Positions 1-8,738 are shown, counted from the first letter of the stretch. The stretch is DNA of 12,992 nt from Actinomycetota bacterium (GCA_009705165.1 WLCU01000007.1:1-12992); one strand, 5' to 3'. Translations and numbers: made by a program. The notes: generated by a model not told the origin, from the sequence alone.

Positions 1-54
1 CTTGCTCTCCATACCGAGCTGCTTTGCTAACTCGTGTACGCGGACCTTTGACAC
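1..54 (-). CDS. infB: Translation initiation factor IF-2, N-terminal fragment
   Basis: Only the first 18 codons are in the window; the rest lies beyond the left edge. The translation VSKVRVHELAKQLGMESK matches the start of the conserved IF-2 N-terminal domain (typically KVRVxELAKELG). IF-2 is the GTPase that brings initiator tRNA to the 30S ribosomal subunit. The chosen start is GTG at 54, with a good Shine-Dalgarno AGGGG at 60-64 and a 5-base spacer. An in-frame ATG at 78 would add eight residues (MRAKTGEK) but lacks a comparable ribosome site. The position downstream of nusA is the standard bacterial order. Identification rests on a short peptide plus context, but the two agree well. Confidence 0.88.
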   Translation of the reverse strand, partial: MSKVRVHELAKQLGMESK

Positions 55-233
55 TTTTTCCCCTGTCTTGGCCCGCATGAAACTTCACATGCAAGCCCTA
101 GTTGAACGACCTCATAGTTCTAACGAGCTCATTTGAGTTTCATATCTTTCATATCCATTTCAGTAGCGCCAATTTCTCAGCGGTTATGCAATGCCCCATG
201 GTACCCAAAGTTGGGCCCCTTTACACAATGCGA
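55..233 (-). pseudogene. nusA-infB spacer; possible relic of ylxR (rnpM)
   Basis: This 179-base gap sits where actinobacteria and many other bacteria carry ylxR (DUF448, the RNase P modulator RnpM, about 90 residues). No frame on the minus strand is open across it. A short frame at 149-199 reads MGHCITAEKLALLKWI and then stops. Its Cys followed by a charged-Leu-Leu pattern is loosely like the YlxR N-terminus (CxGCR...K.ELLR.V). A second frame just before infB contains SFMRA, loosely like the YlxR C-terminal R.AF.RAL. A perfect 9-base tandem duplication lies in between. These traces would fit a decayed ylxR, but they are short and could be chance. The alternative is a plain untranslated infB leader, or a sequence error that broke an intact gene. 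Confidence 0.25.
138..155. repeat. 9-base tandem duplication
   Basis: The plus strand reads TTTCATATC twice in direct succession (138-146 and 147-155). It lies in the nusA-infB spacer, inside the possible ylxR relic, and introduces stop codons in two minus-strand frames. It looks like a slippage duplication in sequence that is no longer under coding constraint. Confidence 0.6.
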
Positions 234-1208
234 TTAAGGCAAGACGGGATTGTCGGGGTGAATATCGATTCGCCAGCCCGTTAAGCGCGCGGCTAGACGG
301 GCGTTTTGTCCATCTTTACCGATTGCAAGAGAAAGCTGGTAATCAGGAACAACTACTTTGGCGCAGCGTCCGGCCAAATCAGTTATCTCTACCGATGAAG
401 TTTTGGCTGGGGCTAATGCATTTCCAACAAAAGCTGCAGGATCTTCAGACCAATCAACTATGTCGATTTTCTCCCCGTGGAGTTCATCCATAACTGCACG
501 GGCACGGGCACCTAGTGGTCCGATCAATGATCCTTTTGAACTTACTCCGGCGCGATGTGAGCGCACGGCGATTTTACTGCGATGTCCGGCTTCGCGAGCA
601 ACAGCCATTATTTCTACGATGCGATCTTTAATCTCTGGAACTTCAAGTGCGAATAACTGTTTCACTAAAGCTGGATGGCTGCGAGATAACATTATTTCCG
701 GGCCTTTTAAGCCTTGTTTAACTTCAACAACAAAACACTTTATGCGATCACCGTGATTATAAACTTCACCAGGAACTTGTTCTTGCGGCGGAATTCTTCC
801 TTCAAAACGTCCAAGGTTGACGTTAATCATCTTGGGATCTCGGCCTTGCTGAACCACGCCAGAAATAACATCACCAACATTTGCAGTGAACTCGGCAACA
901 ATTGATGCATCGTTAGTTTCGCGCATCTTCATTTTAATTACTTGGCGCGCGGTTGATGTTGCAACTCTTGAAAATCCTTCTGGCATATCTGCTTCATCGC
1001 CGATTTTTTCCCCAATTTCATTAAATTGTGGAATCAAAATCTGAATTTCACCGGTTTCGCGATCTAAGACGGCGTGCGCATAGCGCTTTGCTTCATCCGT
1101 CTGGTTGTAGGCAGTTAGTACACCAACTTCGATGGCTTGGATTAACTGTTCTAGAGGGATGCCTTTTTCATTAGTTAAAGCTATAAGTGCTGACATCTCT
1201 ACATGCAT
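234..1208 (-). CDS. nusA: Transcription termination/antitermination factor NusA
   Basis: NusA binds RNA polymerase and nascent RNA and controls pausing, termination and antitermination. At 324 residues it is close to the compact actinobacterial form, which lacks the C-terminal acidic repeats of the E. coli protein. The order is an N-terminal polymerase-binding domain (about 1-105), an S1 domain (about 107-177), KH1 (about 180-256, loop GPLG at 230-233) and KH2 (about 258-324, loop GKDG at 297-300). The tail QNARLAARLTGWRIDI is the family signature and ends the protein as in mycobacteria. The start ATG at 1208 overlaps the rimP stop in a TAATG junction, with AAGGATG upstream as ribosome site, so translation is probably coupled to rimP. 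Met5 is a possible but less likely start. The infB gene follows after the unusual 179-base spacer. Confidence 0.97.
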   Translation of the reverse strand: MHVEMSALIALTNEKGIPLEQLIQAIEVGVLTAYNQTDEAKRYAHAVLDRETGEIQILIPQFNEIGEKIGDEADMPEGFSRVATSTARQVIKMKMRETNDASIVAEFTANVGDVISGVVQQGRDPKMINVNLGRFEGRIPPQEQVPGEVYNHGDRIKCFVVEVKQGLKGPEIMLSRSHPALVKQLFALEVPEIKDRIVEIMAVAREAGHRSKIAVRSHRAGVSSKGSLIGPLGARARAVMDELHGEKIDIVDWSEDPAAFVGNALAPAKTSSVEITDLAGRCAKVVVPDYQLSLAIGKDGQNARLAARLTGWRIDIHPDNPVLP

Positions 1209-1681
1209 TAGTTTTCATCCTTGCGGTTAAATTCAATTTCAACAACTGCACGTTTGATATCTGCAAAAGCAATCTCATGGTTTTTCATTCGCCCTTTGAT
1301 GTTTTCTACAAGCTGAGCATGCGATTCATTAAATCCATTAAGACGCGCAGTTATAACGTTGCCATCATTTAACGTAATCTTGATTAAGCGAGTTAAATTC
1401 TTAGTCCAGTGGCGAGGCAATGTGAGCGGACGATCTACGCCGGGCGAAGTTACTTCAAGAGTAAAAGCTTCCTCGCCCATAACTGGTGCTTGGTCCAAAA
1501 TTTCAGAAATTACGCGAGATACAGAAGTGACTTCATCCATATTCAAAGGTTTTATGCCATCAACAACGCAAATTACTGTGCGGTGGTTGCCTGGACTAGT
1601 GATTTGAACTTCATCTAAGAAGAAACCCGCGTTTTCTACAGCTGGGGTGAGAAGTTCTAGAAGTGAATCCTTAAGCGCCAT
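1208..1681 (-). CDS. rimP: Ribosome maturation factor RimP
   Basis: RimP assists late assembly of the 30S ribosomal subunit. The 157-residue length is normal for the family. The N-terminal alpha/beta domain spans about 1-82 and ends in the diagnostic FTLEVTSPGVDRPLT stretch (73-87), which contains the family's core SPG.DRPL motif. The C-terminal SH3-like barrel covers about 88-155. The gene overlaps nusA by one base (TAATG), the near-universal rimP-nusA pairing. ATG at 1681 is preceded by only a weak purine-rich ribosome site, and a hairpin can form just upstream at 1689-1717. The 42-base gap to the upstream permease gene is the third-largest space in the window, so an extra promoter here is possible but not evident. 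Confidence 0.96.
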   Translation of the reverse strand: MALKDSLLELLTPAVENAGFFLDEVQITSPGNHRTVICVVDGIKPLNMDEVTSVSRVISEILDQAPVMGEEAFTLEVTSPGVDRPLTLPRHWTKNLTRLIKITLNDGNVITARLNGFNESHAQLVENIKGRMKNHEIAFADIKRAVVEIEFNRKDEN

Positions 1682-1688
1682 ATCTGTT

Positions 1689-1717
1689 TCTGCTTTCTTA
1701 TTAAGTTGTGAAGCAGA
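1689..1717 (-). promoter_or_regulatory. Hairpin upstream of rimP
   Basis: The 42-base gap between the permease stop and rimP contains a perfect 7-base inverted repeat, TCTGCTT on one side and AAGCAGA on the other, separated by 15 bases. It lies just 5' of the rimP start. There is no U-run after it on either strand, so it is not a standard intrinsic terminator. It could affect rimP translation or mRNA processing, or be chance in AT-rich sequence. Confidence 0.2.
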
Positions 1718-1723
1718 TTGTAA

Positions 1724-2506
1724 CTAGATAGATGCAAAAGTATCAAACCCGACTTTAATAATCAGGGCTACGGTTACTAATAGGAATACCTTGCGCACCA
1801 GATTCGAACCACCACGAATAGCTAGCCGTGAACCAATAACTGCGCCTGTCACATTTGCCACGCCAAGTAATAGACCCAACTGCCATAAAACTGCCCCATG
1901 AATCCCAAATACTAAAATGGCTCCAATATTTGTTGAAACATTAACAACCTTGGCAATCGCAGACGCGGTTATAAATGCATAACCAAGTGATGCCACCAGA
2001 ATCAACATTAAAAAAGATCCAGTGCCTGGACCAAAGATTCCATCATAGAAACCGATGATTACTCCCGCAGCAATTGAAATCTGAATCCTTCTTGTTGATT
2101 CATGACGCAAAAGTTCGATTTTGCCCAAATCAGGTTTTAACCAGGTGTAAATCGCCACCACAATTAAAAGTACTAAAACTATAGGGCGCATGCTCTTAGT
2201 CGGAATTTGGGAAGCAAGTGATGCTCCAGCAGCTGATCCGATAAAGGCTGGCAATGCCATTGCAACTAAGACCTTGGGATCAGGTTTAATTTGGCGGCGA
2301 TATAACGCTGCTGCCGTGGTTGTTCCAAAGACTGAAGCCAATTTATTTGTGCCAAGCACGGTGACTGTTTCGGTCTTTGGAAGGCCAATTAATAAAGCCG
2401 GAAGTTGTATTAATCCCCCGCCGCCAGCAATTGAATCTACAAAACCTGCAAAAAATGATGCGCAGAGCAGAAATAATCCTGTATTAACAGTTAAGTCTGC
2501 AAACAC
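1724..2506 (-). CDS. TauE/SafE (TSUP) family membrane permease
   Basis: This is a 260-residue polytopic membrane protein of the TSUP family (formerly DUF81), whose characterised members move sulfite, sulfoacetate or related small anions across the inner membrane. The two halves each carry the family repeat motif: GFVDSIAGGGG at 21-31 and GFYDGIFGPGTGSF at 152-165. About eight hydrophobic segments are visible, and the length is typical. The start is GTG at 2506, four bases after the proS stop; no in-frame ATG is nearby and the ribosome site (AGAAAAG) is weak, which suggests coupled translation. The substrate cannot be told from sequence. No sulfur-metabolism gene is adjacent. Its place between proS and rimP is unusual for this cluster. 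Confidence 0.9.
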   Translation of the reverse strand: MFADLTVNTGLFLLCASFFAGFVDSIAGGGGLIQLPALLIGLPKTETVTVLGTNKLASVFGTTTAAALYRRQIKPDPKVLVAMALPAFIGSAAGASLASQIPTKSMRPIVLVLLIVVAIYTWLKPDLGKIELLRHESTRRIQISIAAGVIIGFYDGIFGPGTGSFLMLILVASLGYAFITASAIAKVVNVSTNIGAILVFGIHGAVLWQLGLLLGVANVTGAVIGSRLAIRGGSNLVRKVFLLVTVALIIKVGFDTFASI

Positions 2507-2510
2507 TTTT

Positions 2511-4235
2511 CTAAGCTAGAAGTTTCGTGATTACTGAAACTGCATCCGCAAGCAAAACTTCGCTCTTTTCACCGCTTCTGCGGACGCGAACTTCAACTTT
2601 TCCTTCAGCAAGTGCTTTGCCTACAACAACGATAATTGGATTACCAATGAGTTCAGCATCTTTAAACTTAACACCAGCACTTGCATCTCGGCGATCATCG
2701 AGCATGACAGTAATTCCTGCGGATTCAAGTTTGTTGCCAATTTCAAGAGCGGTATCAAAAGGAAGATCTTCTTTACCGGTTGCAACTATGTGCACCTTGG
2801 CAGGGGCGATTTCCTCCGGCCAATTAAGTCCAATTTCATCACTAGTTTGTTCGGCAATCGCAGCTACTGCGCGAGAAACCCCAATTCCATACGAGCCCAT
2901 AGTGACAACTTGAGACTTACCATTGTGATCTAACACAGTAAGGCTTAAGGCTTCGGCATATTTGCGACCTAATTGGAAAATATGGCCTATCTCAATGGCG
3001 CGATCAATGACGATTTCAGTATTACATTCTGGACAAGCATCGCCTGCGCGAACTTCAGCTGCTTCAACATATGCATCTGGCGTGAAATCTCGACCATTTA
3101 CAACAAAACGAGCATGTCGATCTTTTTTATTCGCTCCACTAATCCAAGAAGTTCCTGGGGCAACTCGTGGGTCGGCAAGAACGCGTATTCCAGATTTAGC
3201 CGCATCCTGTGGTCCGATATATCCCTTAACTAATGACGGGTGCTTCGCAAAATCGGCTTCCTCCAAAACTCGAAGTTCATGCACGCCACCAAGATTTTCT
3301 TGCAGGCGCTTCAAATCAACTTCACGGTCACCTGGTACTAAAACAGCAATTGGTTTTCCATCAGCGACAAGCATGATGTTTTTCAAAGTATCAGCTGCGG
3401 TATATCCCCCACCAAATTTTTCATTGAGCATGTCAACGAGTGAATCGATTGTTGGTGTGTTTGGAGTGTCTAACTCTTCCAGCGCAGGTGTTGTGCTCGC
3501 ATCTCCTGGCGCAATTTTAGTAACCATAGCTTCGACATTTGCCGCAAACCCACACTTTGGGCATAGGACATAAGTATCTTCACCTGTTGTACATGGTGCT
3601 AAAAACTCTTCTGATTTAGAGCCGCCCATCGCGCCAGATACTGCTTTAACGATGTTGTATTTCATTCCTAGACGGTTAAAGCAGCTAATGTAAGCATCAC
3701 GATGTTTTTGGTATGAAGTTTCTAACCCAGCATCATCGATATCAAAAGAGTATGAATCCTTCATGACAAATTCACGACCGCGAATGATTCCACTGCGTGG
3801 CCTTGCTTCATCACGATACTTAGTTTGAATTTGATAGATCGAAAGCGGTAAATCCTTGTACGAGGAGTATTCGCCCTTGACCATCAAAGTAAACATTTCT
3901 TCGTGGGTTGGACCCAATAAATAGTCGCCACCTTTGCGATCTTGTAAATGGAAAAGCGATGGTCCATATTCTTCCCAGCGATTTGTTGCTTCATAAGCTT
4001 CACGTGGCAAAAGTGCAGGAAAATGGACCTCTTGAAAACCAGCTTGATCCATTTCTTGGCGGATGACGTTTTCAACGTTGCGTAAGGTAATCACGCCTAA
4101 TGGAAGCCAAGAATAAATGCCTGCAGCGATTCGGCGGATATAGCCAGCACGTACTAATAAGCGATGGCTTGCAACTTCAGCATCAGCCGGATCATCACGA
4201 AGCGTACGCAAAAAAAGCGTAGACATTTTTAGCAT
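2511..4235 (-). CDS. proS: Prolyl-tRNA synthetase (bacterial type, with editing insertion)
   Basis: This class II enzyme charges tRNA-Pro with proline. The 574 residues match the bacterial form. The catalytic core carries GPTHEE at 108-113, motif 2 ([16 protein letters not shown], 141-156) and motif 3 (GSYGIGVSR, 447-455). Between motifs 2 and 3 lies the YbaK-like insertion (about 225-405) that clears mischarged Ala-tRNA, including a [11 protein letters not shown] stretch. Two cysteine pairs, CPKC (225-228) and CPEC (401-404), flank the insertion and could bind zinc. The anticodon-binding domain covers about 480-574. Two ATGs (Met1 and Met4) are both possible starts; Met1, nine bases after the ispG stop, is used here. 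The ispG-proS adjacency is standard in actinobacteria. Confidence 0.97.
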   Translation of the reverse strand: MLKMSTLFLRTLRDDPADAEVASHRLLVRAGYIRRIAAGIYSWLPLGVITLRNVENVIRQEMDQAGFQEVHFPALLPREAYEATNRWEEYGPSLFHLQDRKGGDYLLGPTHEEMFTLMVKGEYSSYKDLPLSIYQIQTKYRDEARPRSGIIRGREFVMKDSYSFDIDDAGLETSYQKHRDAYISCFNRLGMKYNIVKAVSGAMGGSKSEEFLAPCTTGEDTYVLCPKCGFAANVEAMVTKIAPGDASTTPALEELDTPNTPTIDSLVDMLNEKFGGGYTAADTLKNIMLVADGKPIAVLVPGDREVDLKRLQENLGGVHELRVLEEADFAKHPSLVKGYIGPQDAAKSGIRVLADPRVAPGTSWISGANKKDRHARFVVNGRDFTPDAYVEAAEVRAGDACPECNTEIVIDRAIEIGHIFQLGRKYAEALSLTVLDHNGKSQVVTMGSYGIGVSRAVAAIAEQTSDEIGLNWPEEIAPAKVHIVATGKEDLPFDTALEIGNKLESAGITVMLDDRRDASAGVKFKDAELIGNPIIVVVGKALAEGKVEVRVRRSGEKSEVLLADAVSVITKLLA

Positions 4236-4244
4236 GGTGTGAGC

Positions 4245-5396
4245 CTATCGAACATCAACTGAAGGCTGCCCAGAAGCAACGCCTGCGGCCTCCATTTCTT
4301 CAGCCAAACGCATAGCTTCTTCAATTAAAGTTTCAACGATTTGTGATTCAGGCACGGTTTTAATTACAACGCCTTTAACAAAAATCTGGCCCTTACCATT
4401 TCCAGAAGCAACTCCAAGATCGGCTTCACGCGCTTCACCTGGACCATTTACGACACAGCCCATTACAGCAACACGAAGCGGAACGGTCATTCCCTGTAAG
4501 CCGGCTTGAACTTTTTCAGCCAATGTATACACATCAACTTGAGCGCGACCACATGATGGGCACGAAACAATTTCAAGTTTGCGTTGGCGCAAGTTCAGAG
4601 ACTCAAGAATTGAGATTCCAACCTTTACTTCTTCAACAGGTGGAGCAGAAAGTGAAACGCGAATTGTGTCGCCAATTCCTTCGGCTAACAAAATTCCAAA
4701 TGCTGTCGCAGATTTAATTGTGCCTTGGAAAATCGGTCCAGCCTCTGTAACACCAAGGTGTAATGGATAATCACACTTTGCCGCCAAGATTCGATAAGCA
4801 TTAACCATCGTTACAGGATCATGATGCTTCACTGAGATTTTGATGTTTGAGAAGCCATGCTCTTCAAAAAGCGATGCTTCCCACAGCGCAGATTCGGCAA
4901 GAGCTTCAGGAGTTGCTTTGCCATACTTTGCAAGTAGTCGTGGATCAAGCGAGCCGGCATTTACTCCGATACGAATCGGGATTCCGGCATCTCCTGCAGC
5001 TTTTGCAACCTCTTTAACTTTGTCATCAAATTGTTTGATGTTGCCTGGGTTTACGCGAACTGCAGCGCATCCGGCATCAATGGCAGCAAAAATATACTTT
5101 GGTTGAAAGTGAATATCTGCGATTACTGGAATCTGTGACTTTTTTGCAATCTGAGCCAAAGCATCTGCATCATCTTGACTAGGCACTGCAACTCTGACTA
5201 TTTGGCAACCAGATGCTGTTAGCTCGGCAATCTGTTGCAACGTTGCATTCACATCGGCAGTAAGAGTTGTGCACATAGATTGCACGCTTACTGGTGCGCC
5301 ACTTCCGAGAGCAACATTTCCAACCATCATCTGACGTGTTTTTCGACGTGGCGCTAGCGTTGGCAAAGGTGCGCTTGGAATTCCCAGATCAACCAT
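4245..5396 (-). CDS. ispG: 4-hydroxy-3-methylbut-2-enyl-diphosphate synthase
   Basis: IspG (GcpE) is the [4Fe-4S] enzyme that converts methylerythritol cyclodiphosphate to HMBPP in the MEP isoprenoid pathway. With the ATG at 5396 the protein has 383 residues. In that numbering the cluster ligands are Cys279 and Cys282 (SCPSCG) and Cys314 (GCVVNGPGE), followed by the conserved glutamate Glu321. The N-terminal TIM barrel includes [10 protein letters not shown] and RVNPGNI. The start was chosen because [20 protein letters not shown] lines up with the usual actinobacterial N-terminus. A TTG at 5417 would add seven residues, but its only purine-rich site is one base away. Nothing is truncated. It works in the same pathway as dxr two genes upstream. 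Confidence 0.97.
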   Translation of the reverse strand: MVDLGIPSAPLPTLAPRRKTRQMMVGNVALGSGAPVSVQSMCTTLTADVNATLQQIAELTASGCQIVRVAVPSQDDADALAQIAKKSQIPVIADIHFQPKYIFAAIDAGCAAVRVNPGNIKQFDDKVKEVAKAAGDAGIPIRIGVNAGSLDPRLLAKYGKATPEALAESALWEASLFEEHGFSNIKISVKHHDPVTMVNAYRILAAKCDYPLHLGVTEAGPIFQGTIKSATAFGILLAEGIGDTIRVSLSAPPVEEVKVGISILESLNLRQRKLEIVSCPSCGRAQVDVYTLAEKVQAGLQGMTVPLRVAVMGCVVNGPGEAREADLGVASGNGKGQIFVKGVVIKTVPESQIVETLIEEAMRLAEEMEAAGVASGQPSVDVR

Positions 5397-5428
5397 GGCG
5401 CTATTGTGCCGTATCAAGCCTGGTTGCG

Positions 5429-6574
5429 CTAAAGATTAAGTATGACTGGATTAACTATGTCTGCCACCAAGAGCAGCACAGTAAGAGCTGCCAAAATGAC
5501 AAATACGACCATGGTGATTGGGGTCAGCAAGGTCACATCAATTGCAGCAGGACGTGGGCGGCCGCGCAATCGTGCATAAAAAGCACGGAGTTCATCAGCG
5601 ATAGCTACTGCCATGTGCCCACCATCTAAAGGCAAAATCGGCAGAAGATTAAATAGACCAACAAATATATTCAGGCTTGCGATAATTAAAATAAAAGTTG
5701 AGAGACGCTCTGTTATGGATAGCGCATCGCTTCCAATTGCTTGGCCCGAGACGCGCGCTACACCGACAACACCTACCAAACCATTAGGGTCGCGTTTTTC
5801 TCCACCAACGGTTTGCCCCCATAGCGCTGGAATTTTGGAGGGAAGTTTAATTAAAGATTTTGCACTTTCAACTAAAAATGACTTGGTAACAGTTGCTGAG
5901 TTCTTAATGGCAGTAATTGGATTAGAGCGCTTTAAACCGACTTCGTTAATAATGCCAAGTACGTATCGCTCTTCCCCGTCGATTACTTCTGGTCTAGCTG
6001 ATGCGGTAATTTGTAACTCATCTGCTCCGCGCTTAATGGTTAATGTCAAAGGCTTGCCTTGTGAATTTCGAATTACCTGTACGTCGTCATACCAGCTAGT
6101 CACCTTCTTGTTATCGATGGCAGTAACTTCATCACCGGCCAAAAGGCCTGCTTCTTGCGCTGCAGAACCCTTAACTACTTCACTAATTGTTGGTAGCAGT
6201 TGATTTGTTCCTACAAATGCGAACAAAACAAAGAGCAGGAGATATCCCAGAACAAAGTGCAGAAAAGATCCTGCACCTAAAACAATTAATTTACGACCAG
6301 ATGAAGCTTTATAGAATGCTCGACCTTCTTCACCTTCAGGCATTTGATCACCTGGGGTCATTCCCTCAATCTTGCAATACCCACCTGCTGGAATTGCTTT
6401 AATTCCAAACTCTGTTTCACCTCTCTGTTTTGACCAGAGGCGTGCACCAAAACCTAAGAAAAATTCACTTACTTTCATTCCATAGCGCTTAGCGGTGAGG
6501 TAATGGCCAAACTCGTGAATCATGACAGAAAGAAGTAGTGCAATAACAAAAGCGAGGATTCCTAGGAGCTGCAT
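5429..6574 (-). CDS. rseP: Site-2 intramembrane metalloprotease (RseP/Rip1 family)
   Basis: This is a membrane-embedded zinc protease that cuts anti-sigma factors and similar membrane proteins within the bilayer. The zinc motif HEFGH is at 20-24 in the first membrane segment, and the third ligand is Asp317 in LPLDGGH near the C-terminus. One PDZ domain covers about 128-205 ([14 protein letters not shown]). Hydrophobic segments lie near 3-20, 95-122, 292-312 and 350-375. The 381 residues fit the single-PDZ actinobacterial form (M. tuberculosis Rip1). The ATG at 6574 overlaps the dxr stop by one base (TAATG), so translation is probably coupled. The dxr-rseP-ispG order is conserved in actinobacteria, though the protease has no known role in isoprenoid synthesis. 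The anti-sigma substrate is not in the window. Confidence 0.95.
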   Translation of the reverse strand: MQLLGILAFVIALLLSVMIHEFGHYLTAKRYGMKVSEFFLGFGARLWSKQRGETEFGIKAIPAGGYCKIEGMTPGDQMPEGEEGRAFYKASSGRKLIVLGAGSFLHFVLGYLLLFVLFAFVGTNQLLPTISEVVKGSAAQEAGLLAGDEVTAIDNKKVTSWYDDVQVIRNSQGKPLTLTIKRGADELQITASARPEVIDGEERYVLGIINEVGLKRSNPITAIKNSATVTKSFLVESAKSLIKLPSKIPALWGQTVGGEKRDPNGLVGVVGVARVSGQAIGSDALSITERLSTFILIIASLNIFVGLFNLLPILPLDGGHMAVAIADELRAFYARLRGRPRPAAIDVTLLTPITMVVFVILAALTVLLLVADIVNPVILNL

Positions 6575-7719
6575 TATGGAGCCAATCGTAGTAGGTGTGC
6601 CGAAGCACGAGCACGTGCATCTTCTTCGATGGCACTGACATCTGCTAAATCTCGCAGCGAACTCACAGAGTTTTTCTCTAACTCTGAAACAACGTTGGCA
6701 ATCACCGTGATAATCGATTTGAATTCAATCTTTCCGGCAATAAATCCAGCAACTGCAACCTCATTGGCTGCATTAAAGATTGCAGGCAAAACGCCACCTG
6801 TTTGACCGCAGTGGCGCGCTAATTCAATGCTTGGAAACTTGGCCGAGTTAATTGGCTCAAAACTCCAGTTATGTGAAACTGTCCAATCAATCGCAGTTGT
6901 AGCTTGAGGCAATCGATCTGGCCAATTAATTGCATAAGCAATTGCACCTTTCATATTTGGTGGGCTTGCTTGCGCAATTGTTGAACCGTCATTGAATTCG
7001 ACTAATGAATGCACAACAGACTGAGGGTGAATAACTGCTTCAATCTGGGCATAGGGCATTCCAAATAAATAATGAGCTTCAATTATCTCAAGGCCTTTAT
7101 TAATAAGGGTTGCCGAGTTGATTGTCACGACTGCGCCCATCGACCAAGTTGGATGTTTCAGAGCATCTTGCACAGAAATTCCATCTAAATCTGGACGATC
7201 CCTAAATGGCCCACCGCTTGCAGTAAGGATTAATTTTTTTATTTCTGATTTCTTCCCAGCAAGTGAGCTTTGAAAAATTGCACTGTGCTCTGAATCAACA
7301 GGAATGATCTGCCCAGCCTGTGCTTTAGACATCACTAAATCACCAGCTGCAACTAGGGATTCTTTATTTGCAAGGGCTAAGACATTTCCAGCATCTAGCG
7401 CTGCCAAAGTCGGGCCTAGGCCAATCGAGCCTGTAATTCCATTAACAACTACATCGCATTTAAGTCCTGCTAATTCCGTCGCAGCTAAATTGCCATCGAT
7501 TACTGTTACCGACGGTAATGCGGCGCGAATTACTTCGGCGTTAGTTACTACTCCAACATATTGAACTTTAAATTTTATGGCTTGTTCAATTACTAGCTCT
7601 GGGTGCATGCCTGCGCTAGAAATTGCGATTACTTGAAATAGCCCAGGATTACTTTCGATTACTTGCAAAGCCTGAGTGCCAATTGAGCCGGTAGAGCCCA
7701 AAATAACTACATCACGCAT
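6574..7719 (-). CDS. dxr: 1-deoxy-D-xylulose-5-phosphate reductoisomerase
   Basis: Dxr catalyses the first committed MEP step: NADPH-dependent rearrangement and reduction of DXP to MEP, the step blocked by fosmidomycin. The NADPH-binding glycine loop GSTGSIG is at 8-14, NKES at 118-121 and DSEHSAIFQ at 142-150. The metal ligands Asp142, Glu144 and Glu211 (in NKGLEIIEA) are all present, and the 381 residues are normal. ATG at 7719 follows the ureohydrolase stop with no spacer (TAAATG) and has no strong ribosome site of its own, which points to translational coupling to the upstream amine gene. The downstream overlap with rseP is one base. All the features of an active enzyme are intact. Confidence 0.97.
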   Translation of the reverse strand: MRDVVILGSTGSIGTQALQVIESNPGLFQVIAISSAGMHPELVIEQAIKFKVQYVGVVTNAEVIRAALPSVTVIDGNLAATELAGLKCDVVVNGITGSIGLGPTLAALDAGNVLALANKESLVAAGDLVMSKAQAGQIIPVDSEHSAIFQSSLAGKKSEIKKLILTASGGPFRDRPDLDGISVQDALKHPTWSMGAVVTINSATLINKGLEIIEAHYLFGMPYAQIEAVIHPQSVVHSLVEFNDGSTIAQASPPNMKGAIAYAINWPDRLPQATTAIDWTVSHNWSFEPINSAKFPSIELARHCGQTGGVLPAIFNAANEVAVAGFIAGKIEFKSIITVIANVVSELEKNSVSSLRDLADVSAIEEDARARASAHLLRLAP

Positions 7720-8718
7720 TTATCGATCCAGAAGATTTTGTGTGGGTGAATATGTGGTTCCAGATCGGCGCTTTGCGATTGCGCTCAGTGCTTCGAGCAC
7801 AACTCGATTAGCCAAAATTGCTGTGATATCTGCACTATCAAAAGCAGGTGCGACTTCTACAACATCAATACCTACAACTGGAAGTTCAAGACAGATGCGC
7901 CGCACTGATTCCAGTAATTCACGGCTGGTCATGCCACCAGGTTCTGGTGTTCCAGTTCCTGGTGCCATTCCTGGATCAACTACATCGATATCTACTGATA
8001 AAAAGACGCCGTCGCATTGATCGGTTAATATTGAAAATGATTCATCTAGGACTGTATTTAACCCACGATGATGAATTTCAGTCATCTCATATGAACGCAT
8101 CCCTTGATCGCGCATCCAATCAAGTGTCTTTGAATCTGGCCAATAGCCACGCAAGCCAAGTTGCAAGAATCGATCTCCGCGAACTGTGCCAGTATCAATT
8201 AATCGCCGCATCGGAGTTCCGTGGCCGACTAAAGCACCCCATTGATCTTCGCCAGTATCTGCATGAGCATCAAAGTGAATCATTGAAATCTTACCCATGC
8301 CCCGATGGCGTGCGATGCCTGCAACATCGGCAGATGCGATTGAGTGATCTCCACCTAAAATAACTGGAATTGCTCCGGCGCGCGAAATCTTTTCAGTAGC
8401 TTGCGCCAGAACTTCAAGAGATGCAACTAAATCACTTCCTGGCATTAATAAGTCGCCGGCATCTACAACTTTGAGCTCTTTTAATGAATCAATTCGAAGT
8501 GCTAAATGTGGGCGTTCGGCATCATGTGGCAGATAATCTCCACCACGAATTGCTTGGGGACCAAACTTTGCACCTGAACGATGTGATGTTCCACTGTCAA
8601 TTGGTGCACCAACTATCACTACGTCAGCATCGGCATAAGTTGATTCAACATCTAGATCACAGCGCTCGATTCCAAGGAAAGTGAAATCTGGACCGTACAT
8701 GTTGCCGTGATTAGTCAT
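7720..8718 (-). CDS. speB: Agmatinase-family ureohydrolase
   Basis: This manganese enzyme of the arginase/agmatinase family releases urea from a guanidino compound. All six metal ligands are visible: His125 (GGDHS), Asp150, His152 and Asp154 (FDAHAD), and Asp243 and Asp245 (SVDIDVVDP). The PGTGTPEPGG loop (253-262) is typical of the agmatinase branch, not of arginase. The 332 residues are slightly long because of an N-terminal extension. Agmatine to putrescine plus urea is the most likely reaction, but guanidinobutyrate, guanidinopropionate and free guanidine are hydrolysed by close relatives, so the symbol is provisional. It lies 22 bases after an amine-type flavin oxidase and downstream of a polyamine importer, which supports a role in polyamine nitrogen use. 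ATG at 8718 has a weak ribosome site; Met7 is an alternative. Confidence 0.87.
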   Translation of the reverse strand: MTNHGNMYGPDFTFLGIERCDLDVESTYADADVVIVGAPIDSGTSHRSGAKFGPQAIRGGDYLPHDAERPHLALRIDSLKELKVVDAGDLLMPGSDLVASLEVLAQATEKISRAGAIPVILGGDHSIASADVAGIARHRGMGKISMIHFDAHADTGEDQWGALVGHGTPMRRLIDTGTVRGDRFLQLGLRGYWPDSKTLDWMRDQGMRSYEMTEIHHRGLNTVLDESFSILTDQCDGVFLSVDIDVVDPGMAPGTGTPEPGGMTSRELLESVRRICLELPVVGIDVVEVAPAFDSADITAILANRVVLEALSAIAKRRSGTTYSPTQNLLDR

Positions 8719-8738
8719 GGCTTAAGAATAGAGGTAAA

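Noticed and set aside
102..493. Plus-strand frames near the nusA-infB spacer as a small gene
   Set aside because: They run antisense into nusA, have no ribosome site or recognisable product, and do not match YlxR.
2962..3573. Plus-strand open frame (about 203 codons) opposite proS
   Set aside because: It lies opposite the conserved ProRS insertion domain and has low-complexity Ser/Thr/Pro-rich translation typical of a shadow frame.
5613..6203. Plus-strand open frame (about 196 codons) opposite rseP
   Set aside because: It overlaps the PDZ and metal-ligand regions of a clear site-2 protease; no independent evidence for coding.
7848..8363. Plus-strand open frame (about 171 codons) opposite speB
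   Set aside because: It is antisense to the metal-binding core of the ureohydrolase, and its Gln/Leu/His-rich translation resembles no protein family.
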